DNA of 64,000 nucleotides from Tubulanus polymorphus (taxonomy: Eukaryota; Nemertea; Palaeonemertea; Tubulaniformes; Tubulanidae): assembly GCF_964204645.1 (NCBI RefSeq), contig NC_134027.1, positions 7,056,485 to 7,120,484 on the forward strand, in the 5' to 3' direction. The notes below the pieces were generated by a model. That model was not told where the DNA came from. It was given only the letters and a program-made list of their open reading frames with translations, and did not search any database. Position numbers and translations under genes: made by a program. Positions 1 through 10,864 of this stretch are shown here, piece by piece (within the stretch, counting starts at the first letter, position 1; each line of letters opens with the position of its first letter).

Positions 1-92
1 TAACGTCAGCTGTGTAAGGATGAAATATAAACTATGATATCCACACCCACTAAAATTCCGATATGTAATATATACGATGAAATAACATTTAC

Positions 93-426
93 CTGGAGGT
101 TCAGCGGTACCCTTCTCGGCAAAAACCGATGTTCTTCCATCATTGGTCCATGGTGTTCCGTCGTGAATCCACAGTGCACTACTGGCTCGTTCTGATTGCG
201 GGTAATCCACATCATATTGTTTAACGTGTCCAAAATCGCTTTCACTGCGTATTAGGTCTCCTGTAACAAGGGCGTCATAATCGAAATGATCCGAGGCTGT
301 CCACGGTCGCACTTTGACGCCGGTATGCGAATTACGCGGAATCCTTTTCCGTTCCTGATCTTTGTCGTTGGTAAGAAATTCAGATCGGTCAACCAACGGT
401 TTTGTATTATTCTGCCGCTTTTCCGG
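93..426 (-). CDS. Hidden internal exon of an unrecognised gene (partial)
   Basis: Read on the minus strand, a polypyrimidine-AG acceptor (ctttttcag, just above 426) opens a frame of 111 codons plus one base with no stop. It closes at a GTAAAT donor just below 93. The exon has no in-frame ATG, so it must be internal. The product is hydrophilic and rich in D, E, R, K and N, with segments such as VKVRPWTASDHFDYDALVTG and SSALWIHDGTPWTNDGRTSV. I see no membrane segment or known domain. The gene would continue left of base 1, and its 5' exons were not found between 427 and 2800. Support is the long open frame with matching splice signals. I do not recognise the family. Confidence 0.5.
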
Positions 427-2813
427 CTGAAAAAGATAGTATGGTACTTTTGGATTACCCCCTTACCCGAGCGTTTGGTCAGATTAAGGAAAAACCGATC
501 ATCTGAAATTATCAGCAAAGACAATATCTATTTGTTTTGAAATCTACAGATTTCTCTCCGCGTTCACTGAATTCTATCATTGCCAACGATTCATATCTGT
601 TAATACTGTTTTAATGAGTTGTGATTTATAGATCAAAACAGTTGTTCTCACTTGTACGCAGGCTCTTTAATTCCCGAGTCAGGTATTGATTATACTATCA
701 CTATCAATCTAAAAATCGCTCATGATTTTTCATTGAAACCTCCACATTAGCGTTCAAAATGTTTTACAAAAGTAAATGAATGAATTAGATATCCACTTTA
801 CCCTCTATTTCGATCGCACATTGACTAATTTTAGTTAGAACACATAAATATATTTTTTCTTAGTTTCTTTTACCTTGTGATATGTTCTTCGGGTGTTAGC
901 TTCAATGTCTGAATTCGGGCCCAACATAATTTATATATATCCACTAAGTTCTATGCCACGTCAAGAATGAATTAAATATTCATCTTTTAAACTTCAGTCT
1001 AGGCCGGGTGGTTACGACAATGTCTTAAATTGTTTTGGATATCTTTCTGCCTTTACCCAGGTGTTGTAAATATAGTAACTGTTAAAGCGAATTGCAGATT
1101 ATCGACACGCTTGGCCTGCAACTGGTATAATTAACTAAATCATTGGTGCACGGCGACAGGGACCGGCGTTGAACATTCCTCTGGCTTGTTTTTTTCTGGC
1201 CGGGTTCAGCACATCGGAGACTGAACAGAAAACATTCTCGCTGATCTCACACAATAGTGAGGGCTGGATCACTTATCATTCCGATTATTTGGAGTACTGA
1301 ACTGGCCGGTGTTCACAGTTGCTGCCGTCCGTTCGTCCGTGATCGCTATCCGCTCAATTAATGCCTTACATGGTTAGCCAGATCCTTATTTTACTTTTAC
1401 CCTGAAACGAACGTCGGGTGACGTACGCAAAAAGTGTGTACACACACAAGCCATTGACTTTTCGTTACAGAGTTGGAATAGAACTCGGGATTGCGCATAT
1501 TTAACATCGAATTGAAGAGAGCTTCTCGACTGTAAGCCGATATAGTAACCATACACAGTGGAAGGTTCGTATAATTTCGTGATATATTGCTAATTCATTG
1601 CAGTTTGTGGCGTGGTCGTAATCGATCCTTCGTTTTTTTGGGTCTAAAACTTAAAGTAAAACTCTACACCCAGTCACCAGCAGCAGCAGCACAGCAGGCG
1701 GCAGCACACAACCAACAAACAGTAACCTTACAGTACACATTTACACTATGATAGCTACAGAGTACAACCAGTGTGTTACTAGGATTTTTTAAAAGGGGTC
1801 GGAATTAATATAATATAAAGCGGCTTTTGCGTGCCATATTTTTTGGTGCCGTCGGTATCTGCCAAGTGATATGGCGCTCACCGATCTTAAAAAGGCAAAC
1901 GAGCATTTCTGATTTCTTCAAATTACTTGAAAGTTCTTGAATAAGTGTAATTTTTATATTCGAAGCTTGAGAGGAGCGTATTCTGGTCAACCTTTTAGGG
2001 CAAAATATTTATGAAATTTGTTTTAAAAAATTCAGAAAAGGACCGAAATTATGACTGAAAATGCCGGGCTGTCTGCACCCTCTCATGAAGCCCATGACCA
2101 CAACAGCATTCGGCTGTTTCACCAAAATGGCATCAGTCAAAATGTGACCACATGCATGTAATACCAACTTCCTAAGGCCTTGTCACAAAAGCTGGGCTGG
2201 GAAAGGGTGCTGAATCAGAAATTTACCCTGACAGTGTCTCTGTGAGTGAGTCAGTATCCTAGGACTGTAGTGTGTATCATGAGTGATGTACACCTATCCT
2301 AGGCAGTCAGTAGTCAGTAACCTGTCTGTGGTTTAGTTTCACGATCTGATATTTTCACAAACCACATGCCCGTCCGATTATAAAAAGCTTACAACCAACG
2401 TTTAGGTAACTAACTACTGTCCTGGGATGCTGTCTTAAATATTTTGAATGTCTATTTATAGACTGGTGGGAAAACCCATATTTCAAAGACTAATAGTCTC
2501 GCGCAATCTCATTCCATTGAAGAAGTGAAACATGCGTAATGTTCATGACCCAATCAAAGTCTAGTTGTGGTCTGATCCACTCTTAACTGGGGGTACAAAG
2601 TCCAGGCACTTGATTAGTTTAAGATATGAACTTTTTGACAAGATTGGTTATTGGCTAAGAATATTTTGTCTTGTGAAAGTAGTGATTCACCAGACTGAGG
2701 ATAAAAATGAATATAAAGTCCGATTCAAATTGTAATCATAACATTCTAAACCTTTCTACGTGGAGTTTTTTAATCGTCATATGTGTAACTTTGTGCGTTA
2801 TATTCCTGTTTAG
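427..2813. other. Intergenic / upstream region of the PAQR gene
   Basis: No convincing coding exon was found. The stretch separates the minus-strand exon at 93-426 from the plus-strand PAQR gene and probably holds divergent promoters and a non-coding first exon of PAQR, because the first coding exon begins at a splice acceptor (2811-2813). A short CAG-type run lies near 1680-1712. The rest is AT-rich with no clear repeat. Confidence 0.4.
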
Positions 2814-2866
2814 GTTCTTCGTTTGAAGCCGGATTAAGGAAAAGACCCATCAATAAGATCGCAGAC

Positions 2867-5826
2867 ATGGATCTTGTAGGTGGAGCGAGTCTTGACCACC
2901 TGCCCGATCCTCTGATAATGCCGACATCGTCGATTCCGAGTAATGACAACCAGTACAAAATGTCAGCGGAAAGCTCTGTCAACGATTCATCTGCGACAAA
3001 AGCAACAACGTCAGCAGAAATTGTGAATGAAGACGATGCAATTTCTCCACAGCCACAAGAAGAAGTTGAAATACAGGAAGAAGCAGAAAGCATGCTCAAA
3101 GTAAGTACAGTTAAATCAAAGTTAAAGGATTTGCAGGGATGTTACAGAGTTATGCTTAGAATTGCCAAATCTTTCTTACCTACGCAGGCCTATCACATAT
3201 GCTGATAATCTCTTTTAAATAAAATCGGCCAAGATTTCTCATTAACTCATTTTCGATGAATTGAAATCAAAACAATAAAGAGACCTTTATCTGATTTTTC
3301 ATTTATTACAAACATACCGGTACATAACCCAGAACCGATATCTATTAACAATTGACTGTGAGTTGGAACCGCAGTCAATTGACCTAGATTGAATTCAACT
3401 GATCGACTTGATAAATAGGCCTTGAATGTTCAAATTTTGTTCAATCACATCTAGATATTCGACTTCTCGGTATTTACATTATTATGATATATTTTCCCTG
3501 CTTTTTTCTATCAGACACCCGTAAAAGACGAACATCCCAAAAGTATACATGCTCACAATGTAGAGATACTAGCAGCCGCTCACAGAGCTGCCGAACAAGT
3601 GGAGGAATTCGCCAAAAAAATCTGGAGACGCGGCTGGGAAGTCGTGCATCACCATCATTTACCGGACTGGCTGAAAGACAACGATTTTCTACACAGAGGC
3701 CATCGGCCAGAGCTCAATTCATTCATGGCCTGCTTTAAATCTATATTTCGTATTCACACCGAAACTGGAAACATATGGACGCATCTTTTAGGTAAACCTA
3801 TTACGGAAATCATTTCTCATTTATGATTTCAGGTGTACAATGCAGTTTTATATGTAACGTCAATCAATCTTTATCCAATGAAAACAGTTTCGTCGAACTA
3901 AGCTGATTATGTGATGTTGGTGTGTTTGTGACACAGCTGTTCAACGGTGTATACTGTTTTCTGTTGGACAGCTGTCACCTATGTGAAGACCCAATCATTT
4001 CATTGTTCTAATCATCTGATCTGTTGCGTCAATCCAGGGGTTGAACAAAGTTGTTGGGCCCCATTCAAATTTTGAAACAGTCATTATATAGGTCGTGATT
4101 GGTTTTGATTCATTTCATGAAATTCTTCAGATAGCATTTTTAGAAGTATGATGTTATGAGGCTGTTATCTTTTTACCAAATTCTAATTAGATTTAGTCCA
4201 ATATCCAAAACAATTTTATGAACTTTGGACTCAAATTCAAAGTCTGAAACATGGTTTCTAAATGGTTTTCATTGACATTTTGCCCTTAGTTTCATGGAAG
4301 ACGTGGGTAGGAACATTCTGTGTACCCACGTTACGTAGGTTAATATAGAAACCAGTTATGAACTTTACATGAAAACGTTCAACTTAACCGATAAAAGGTG
4401 TCTGGTATTCCAGACATACCGCCAGATATGGCTGATCATCTTATCAATTTTAAGATCTCGATTGACTACTTCATAGTGTTGTGCTTTTACTGACGTTACA
4501 TATGTACCTAAATGAGGCCTGTCGTCTGCTTCCGTTGGACTATTGCGATTTTTTTCTGCGATTGCATTTAGTTTTCTTATCATGCTTGTGTTTGTGAATG
4601 AACGCCTACAACTTAATTCTTATTCCTCAGTTGTGACCTAAAGTATTTGAGCTAGCAGCTGTTTGCGTATTTTATCATTCATTAGTGATAAATTTTATGA
4701 ATAGCATTACTACTTTTTAAATAAAACCTTTAATTTACTGTTTATTTCACAGGCTTCATTGCTTTCATCGGCGTCGCTGTCTATTTCCTTTCTCGGTCAT
4801 CCATTGAAGTGCAATGGCAAGAGAAGGCTGTGTTTTCTGCATTCTTCGCCGGAGCTATCTTATGTCTTGGATTTTCGTGGATATTTCATACAGTCTATTG
4901 TCATTCAGAAAGGGTTGGAAAATTGTTTAACAAGTAAGTTTGTTTTTCTAATCAGTTTAGAAATCCTAGTTAATTTGATTTAACTGAATGATATGTCAAA
5001 GTTAATCCCGTACATTGCTCATTCAATCATTCACATGAATGTGTATTTTTCTATTTCAGGTTAGACTATTGCGGTATTGCCTTATTAACTATGGGATCAT
5101 TTGTACCTTGGCTATATTACAGTTTCTACTGTAGCATGGCACCCAAAATCGCTTACCTTGTGCTCATTTTCATCCTTGGAACGACTTGCATCATTGTGTC
5201 ACTATGGGATAAATTTTCTGAACCACAATACCGGTGTGTAAGAGCAGGTGAGTTTGTTATCAAGTATTTTGTCTTCAAAGGACCTCCATCAGCACAAAAA
5301 GTGAATGCACGAGAATGCTTTGATATAAAACTGAAATTTTCTTGCATGTATGGGTTTTTGCACCCATCACTTTTTCGATTATTAGCAAATTAAGATTTGG
5401 TCAAGAAGATTTTCTCTTCGTTTTTAGGTGTATTCATTGCTCTTGGTCTCAGCGGAGTAATACCAGCTATGCATTATGTCATCACGGAAGGTTTTTCTAA
5501 GGCATTGGAATACGCCGCACTCGGTTGGTTAGTGCTTATGGCTTTCCTGTATATACTCGGTGCTCTTATATATGCGTGTAGATTTCCGGAACGGATGTTC
5601 CCAGGAAAATTTGATATATGGGTACGTACAGTGTACAAGTTTGAAATTTGTTCGATGTCTTGTTTATGACTTGCTCGTAATTTTGGTATTTCCTTTGCAG
5701 TTTCAGAGTCATCAGATCTTTCATATTTTTGTCGTTGCCGCTGCATTTGTTCACTACCACGGTATTACCGAGATTGCTAACTATCGGCTAACAAGTGGTG
5801 ATTGTGTAGCGCCAGAAGTGGAGTGA
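2867..5826 (+). CDS. ADIPOR: Adiponectin-receptor-type PAQR protein (ADIPOR1/2 homologue)
   Basis: The model joins 2867-3100, 3515-3791, 4753-4933, 5060-5247, 5428-5621 and 5701-5826. All introns are GT-AG, phases agree throughout, and the product is 399 aa. Exon 1 encodes an acidic, low-complexity N-terminus. Exon 2 carries the pre-membrane signature (EEFAKKIWRRGWEVVHHHHL, then HRPELNSFMACFKSIFRIHT, ETGNIWTHLLG), and the rest encodes seven hydrophobic segments. The PAQR metal-site residues are present: the S and H of FSWIFHTVYCH, the D of LDYCG, and the two H of SHQIFHIF before the last helix. Vertebrate receptors are 375-386 aa. By family knowledge these are intracellular-N-terminus membrane receptors with ceramidase-like activity that act on lipid metabolism. 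Whether this one binds an adiponectin-like ligand cannot be seen. The start is the first ATG after the 2814 acceptor, so a 5' UTR intron exists. Confidence 0.96.
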
Positions 5827-8800
5827 GTCGCACGCCGTGTAGATAGATCTGTATATTCGACATCCTTCTCTGTCCAATTTCTCGACTGTGATCCATCGAT
5901 ATGTAATAACATCGTTACGATCGCGTGATGTTATTTGAAACTCGTGTGGTGATTGTTCATTGTTTGAGTCTTGCGGTAGACTCTCGTTTCGAGATATTGA
6001 ATGCATCAAGTTGTCGGTTACCGACCACTTACAAGACCGATATTCTGTGTGAAAAGCGACTGCTCCAACTTCTGGAACTTGTTATTGAATTACATTTTAT
6101 ATTGTTAATATTATACAAATGATGCCTAACTTATTACCAAAATCTTAAGCTTCTAGTTGTTGCCATTTATTTTTTACATACTTAGAGAAAATATGTATTG
6201 ATGATAGTAATAAGTCAAAACATGTATTTACTTTTCGCCTGGCCGATCAGTCAGGATGAATCTTCATAGTCTTGTGGTAAGAAGTGGTTCGCATTTCTAG
6301 CATAGGCCCTACTGGTAATTTGTGTCTGATAAGAAATTTTAGGACAAAATTTGTACGAGTGTCGGTTTCTCTAGTTCGATGGAAAATTATTATCACAAAG
6401 ATAGACATAAACTTATGGTTGCACCATTAGCCCATTTCAGTCCTTAAGAGAAACCAATAGATTTAGAGACCATGAAGTCATTACTGTAGGGCTTTATGAT
6501 AAATTTCTCCAGGTAGAATTCTCTCTCATATTTATACATGTATTTGGTTTGCTTGTGTTATTGATTTTTTTCTTACTTATGTTATTTGATTCTGTAATTG
6601 GGATTTTATGTACTTTCTATTTATTTTCTTTCTTTGTAGGCATATTTATATTAACTCATTTCATATGTGATACTCACAAATATAGTAGGCCCTACTGTAT
6701 ATTGTAAAAATATCTACTGGTTAAATCAGGCCTGGGCCTTTTATCGCTTCTCTGATAGAATATTATTTTATTTTAGTCCCTGTCTTTTGTCCGTATAGAA
6801 AAACTGCAGTTGTAAATAGCAAATGAGTTTTACTTGGTGAAACTGGTGTCAGCGCATTAGACAGGTTAACGAGTTGCAGCAATCATAGCTTGCCTCGAGT
6901 ATCCATAAAACTTGAATCAATAACACAATCATTATTGAATTATTCTAACAGATTTCTCAATGTTTCGTTATGATACACTGCCTGGTTTGTAATGTTACTC
7001 CCAAGTTCTTAATGGAGAAGTACATGGGTAATCTCAGGTATACACCACGGTAATAATTAGTCTGTTTTCAATAAGATCTTAAGGAATACAATACATTCCT
7101 TGCATTATGAATAAATCTGCATTGTGGTAACATATTTATGATATGACTTGAACGTTGTATTACAGTGTATATTCTTGACGCCGGAATTTGATTTTGTTTG
7201 CTGTACATATAAATTAACATCAGGGTTAATCCCTTGATTAATTAAGCTTATCGGTATGTACTACTCTGTTGAAATGATGACATTAGGGTTAAGTTTGTAC
7301 CTGGTCTTCAGACTAGACCATGGGTTTACTTCGGACATTTCAGCTTATGAACAGTGTTACCTCATTGTGTTGTAACTTACAACATGGGATTAGAAAATGT
7401 AATCGTTACAATCAATATAGATCAAGTTTACCAGAAAAATTGATCAAATTTACTTTAAGGGATCATTCATTTATTACGTACGCTTAAAATTTGAATTTTA
7501 TTCAACCCCCCTTCCCCTCCTCAGCAAAATCGGCCATTTTTTCATATACATTAAGCATTACAGTACGCAATAGCACTGACCCCTCCCCCTTCCCCTAATG
7601 CGTACGTAATAAATGAATGACCCCTAAGCAATACCACGATGTACGGAGGTTTGTTTTGCCACTGAATGCCCAATGCCCCGTTCACTTTAAGTATGGACCC
7701 CAGTTTCTTTCAGTTGGTGGTAAAACTGGAAAACTGTGCGTTAAGGCTAAACTAAATGATACCTTGTTTTGCCGCAGCAGCCGGGTCATTTTTGTAAAAT
7801 ATGATAACATTTGTAAACAGTTCATTTCTATAGCGGCCGAGACTGTTATAGTAAAATTGATCACGATTTTAAAAAGAGGAATGTATAGGGTAGATAGGCG
7901 GCCGGCCGGGTCAACTTTTAAGCTCAGCAGAGCGGAGAAACTAGGTATCAATTTTGTTTGCCTAAAATTTGCATTTTTTTAAACAAATGCTCATTCATCT
8001 CGATAATTATGTTATAGTTTGTGTAGTACATCTACATTGAATGACGGTGGTGGTTTCTTTATAACAATGTGATTAATATTTTGTTTATCAACGAAAAGTA
8101 TGTACCTGGCGTGCATACCTATTAGAGACAGATCAATGATATCTCATAACAGTATGGTTATAGTGTAGTGTCTTGGACTGCAAGTTCAAATTATTACATT
8201 ATTGTAACTTCACGTGTGAGACTTTATGTTAGAATGTACATACAAATAATAAGATGATGCTCGGCAAGAAAGTGACTTGATATTGCTTAAAAATGTATCC
8301 TGTTATTTCCCTTTGAATTACATTGTAACATTAATTTAGTCTATTTATCAAGGCTACTTGAGGCTTAGATTAGGTTAGTTTATCAAATGTTGTGTTCAGA
8401 AGAATGCACTATGGTTTGATGTTAAGATGTTCACTTATATAATGGAAATACATCTTAATCTTTAAACCAATCTGGATTGAGCTAGCTTCACCTCTTTTCA
8501 ATGACTATTCATTTATACCAATCTTCTTTCTCACTCTCTTTCTTAGAATTGTAATATTTTCAAAAACGAGTTGAACGAGTGTGGTTATAAAATACATTAC
8601 AATACTAACTTATGGATAAAATGTAATTACTTAGTTATTATGAATATATTTATGCACCTGATAACTAAATTTGGCAATGGATTTCAATTTGCGGCCTTGT
8701 AAGCCAAGTGCAGGTCAGCTTAGTCACTTGTTGCGACAGGATTCCCTAGTATGATCACCAGCTCATTTTGCACATGTCGAAGTCACATTATGCAAGCAGT

Positions 8801-9730
8801 CACGAGTTAACTTACACTGGCATTAAGGCACCACTAACAGTTTAATTTATGGGTTGGCTGAGAACGATGACCAATTATTAAGTGTAAGCAATTGCTTTTT
8901 GGTTTGTTGATGAAACTTGTTGTACTTTACCTGATGTTACTATCTATGTCACAAATAAAAATTTATATCTAAAATCAAGGAATTATCAGCTGTTACATTT
9001 CTTATACATCTGCTACTGGTTCTTTGTTGTCAGGAGGCTGTTTTCCCTGAAAACAGGCATGGATTAAGGCTTCATCTAGATGGATGGTTAAAAGCAGTTA
9101 AAGGGATCCCAGATCATTTACCTTTGACCCTAGCAAGCAAGCTTTTATGGAGAGCAAACAAAGATCTTGAGAGAAATGCAGAATGTCAAGATGATACTTT
9201 TCATAGAAAAATGTACAGATCTTTATTGTAATTTCTATAAAAGAGAATACTCACATTTTATGTTATAAACAGTCAGATAAATTCACTCTTCTAATAAAAT
9301 ACAATATTTTCATAATATGAGTATAACATGTACAAGTACTTCTGTGTCTACAGGAGGCCCCTGATTATCAAAATTTGACATTCATTTTCTCACAAAAAAT
9401 GCTGAGATAAAAAATGCTGATGAAATACATTCTGAGATACGTTTCCCCATAATTAAAACTGTAGACACAGACCTCATGGAGATCACACATCAAACTATCA
9501 CATAATCAATACTATAGCAGACACTACAGTACATGAAAACTGAACTGTTTCTAGCTAAACAAAGGAAAACCTCTTATATACAAAACAAAAATCAAGGCAA
9601 CATAACAATATCACCTAGACTACCTAATTTCCTACACTTTTCAACGAATACAGTTTAAAACTGAAAACGGTACAAGTAAAAACTAAATTCCCATTAATGT
9701 AAGCAAGAAATAACCAATATGCTTGTCCAT
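5827..9730. other. PAQR 3' UTR and intergenic region
   Basis: No coding exon is supported. The long AT-rich stretch downstream of PAQR probably contains its 3' UTR and the convergent intergenic space before the minus-strand PRRT-like gene. It includes one short inverted-repeat transposon at 7459-7624. The open frames at 7617-7982 and 7682-7951 overlap that element or its flank and look accidental. Confidence 0.5.
7459..7624. mobile_element. Short inverted-repeat DNA transposon (PIF/Harbinger-like MITE)
   Basis: The left end GGGATCATTCATTTATTACG and the right end, reverse-complemented GGGGTCATTCATTTATTACG, match over about 25 bp and continue into a shared TACGC. The element is about 166 bp and non-coding, with C-rich runs inside. 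A TAA triplet abuts both ends (7456-7458 and 7625-7627), which would suit the 3-bp target duplication of PIF/Harbinger elements. The superfamily call is inference from the TSD length only. Confidence 0.7.
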
Positions 9731-10864
9731 TTATTTTTACTCCTTGATGTATCAATGCTCGTTCATGAAAAGTAAATTGTATCTAGTGAATGTATTTCAT
9801 GTTTATATGTAATTTGAATTCTATAACAGTAATAATGATAACAACTTCAACGACAACAACCTTTTTTAAACACATGCATCAATCCATGGGATACACACTG
9901 GAGAAGAATAGATCAACAAACATATATACATGTACAACAAATACATTGTGCAGTGCAATGTACAACCTTCAAAAATGGATGAATAAAGCACCAATTATAA
10001 GTCATGAGTAAACATTGACTGTCTCACAAAATTATTTCCAAACTTGTACACAAATATATAGTTTGATAGTAAAATCTGTTACTAAATGCACTAGCGATAT
10101 TTAGACAATCTTATGAAATTACTTGAAAACTTTGCAATCTTTTCAATAAACATACATTTCAGTTTAAAGTAGAATAAGTGACATAGATAAAACTCTTAGG
10201 ACTCGTTTCTTAAGAAAATAATGCATAAGTGGCTAGAACATGAAGTTTCCAAATACATTTTCAATAAAAATAAAATTGAGTACAAGGCATATCCAGAAAA
10301 AATTTGATCGAAAAGTCAAACTTTATTCATTCCATTCATTGCATTTGAGATATTATTACACGTACCAGTATTAAAGTTGAATATATAACTGTTCAACAAT
10401 CCTGCAAGTATCAAAATAGGGGATAAAGATAATACATGTACATTTAAGATGTGAAAAGACATTTTTGAAATACCGGGTAGCACTCCAGTTTGCATATCTA
10501 TTAGTGAACTGAATTGCAAGTAGGCTCTACATGCCGAAACCTTTTTCAAAAATGACTTTTTTAGTGGAATAAAAGGAAACAAAGAAACGTTCCTCAAGTA
10601 TAAAAAGGAGGTATAACAAGCAATCATCATTGAGTAGGTGAAGTAAAACCGGCAGCGTATTTGTTTTTGTTTTTACAATTTCGCCTCTTATGCCGGATTT
10701 TCAAGACATATACAATGGGCATAAAAGAATTCCAGTCAAAGATGAATGATGATGCATCAAGACTCCACACATGTGTTAGTAAAATCTGATTCTCAATTCA
10801 AATAAATTTTAAGTTTTAACTGCAGAACTTGCTGAACAACTACAGAACTCGCTTATGTAGTTTA
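9731..10864 (-). other. Probable 3' UTR of the PRRT-like gene
   Basis: This AT-rich stretch follows the stop codon of the minus-strand PRRT-like gene and contains no supported gene. A minus-strand AATAAA (TTTATT at 10322-10327) is a plausible polyadenylation signal about 540 bp past the stop. The open frame at 10316-10630 lies inside this region and shows no family resemblance. Confidence 0.4.
10322..10327 (-). terminator. Candidate polyadenylation signal, PRRT-like gene
   Basis: AATAAA on the minus strand, about 540 bp downstream of the stop codon. Other TTTATT hexamers occur nearby, so usage is uncertain. Confidence 0.35.

Noticed and set aside
9342-9470. CTGTGTCTACAG / CTGTAGACACAG inverted pair as a transposon
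   Set aside because: A perfect 12-bp match but no target duplication and no recognisable interior; it could be chance in AT-rich DNA.
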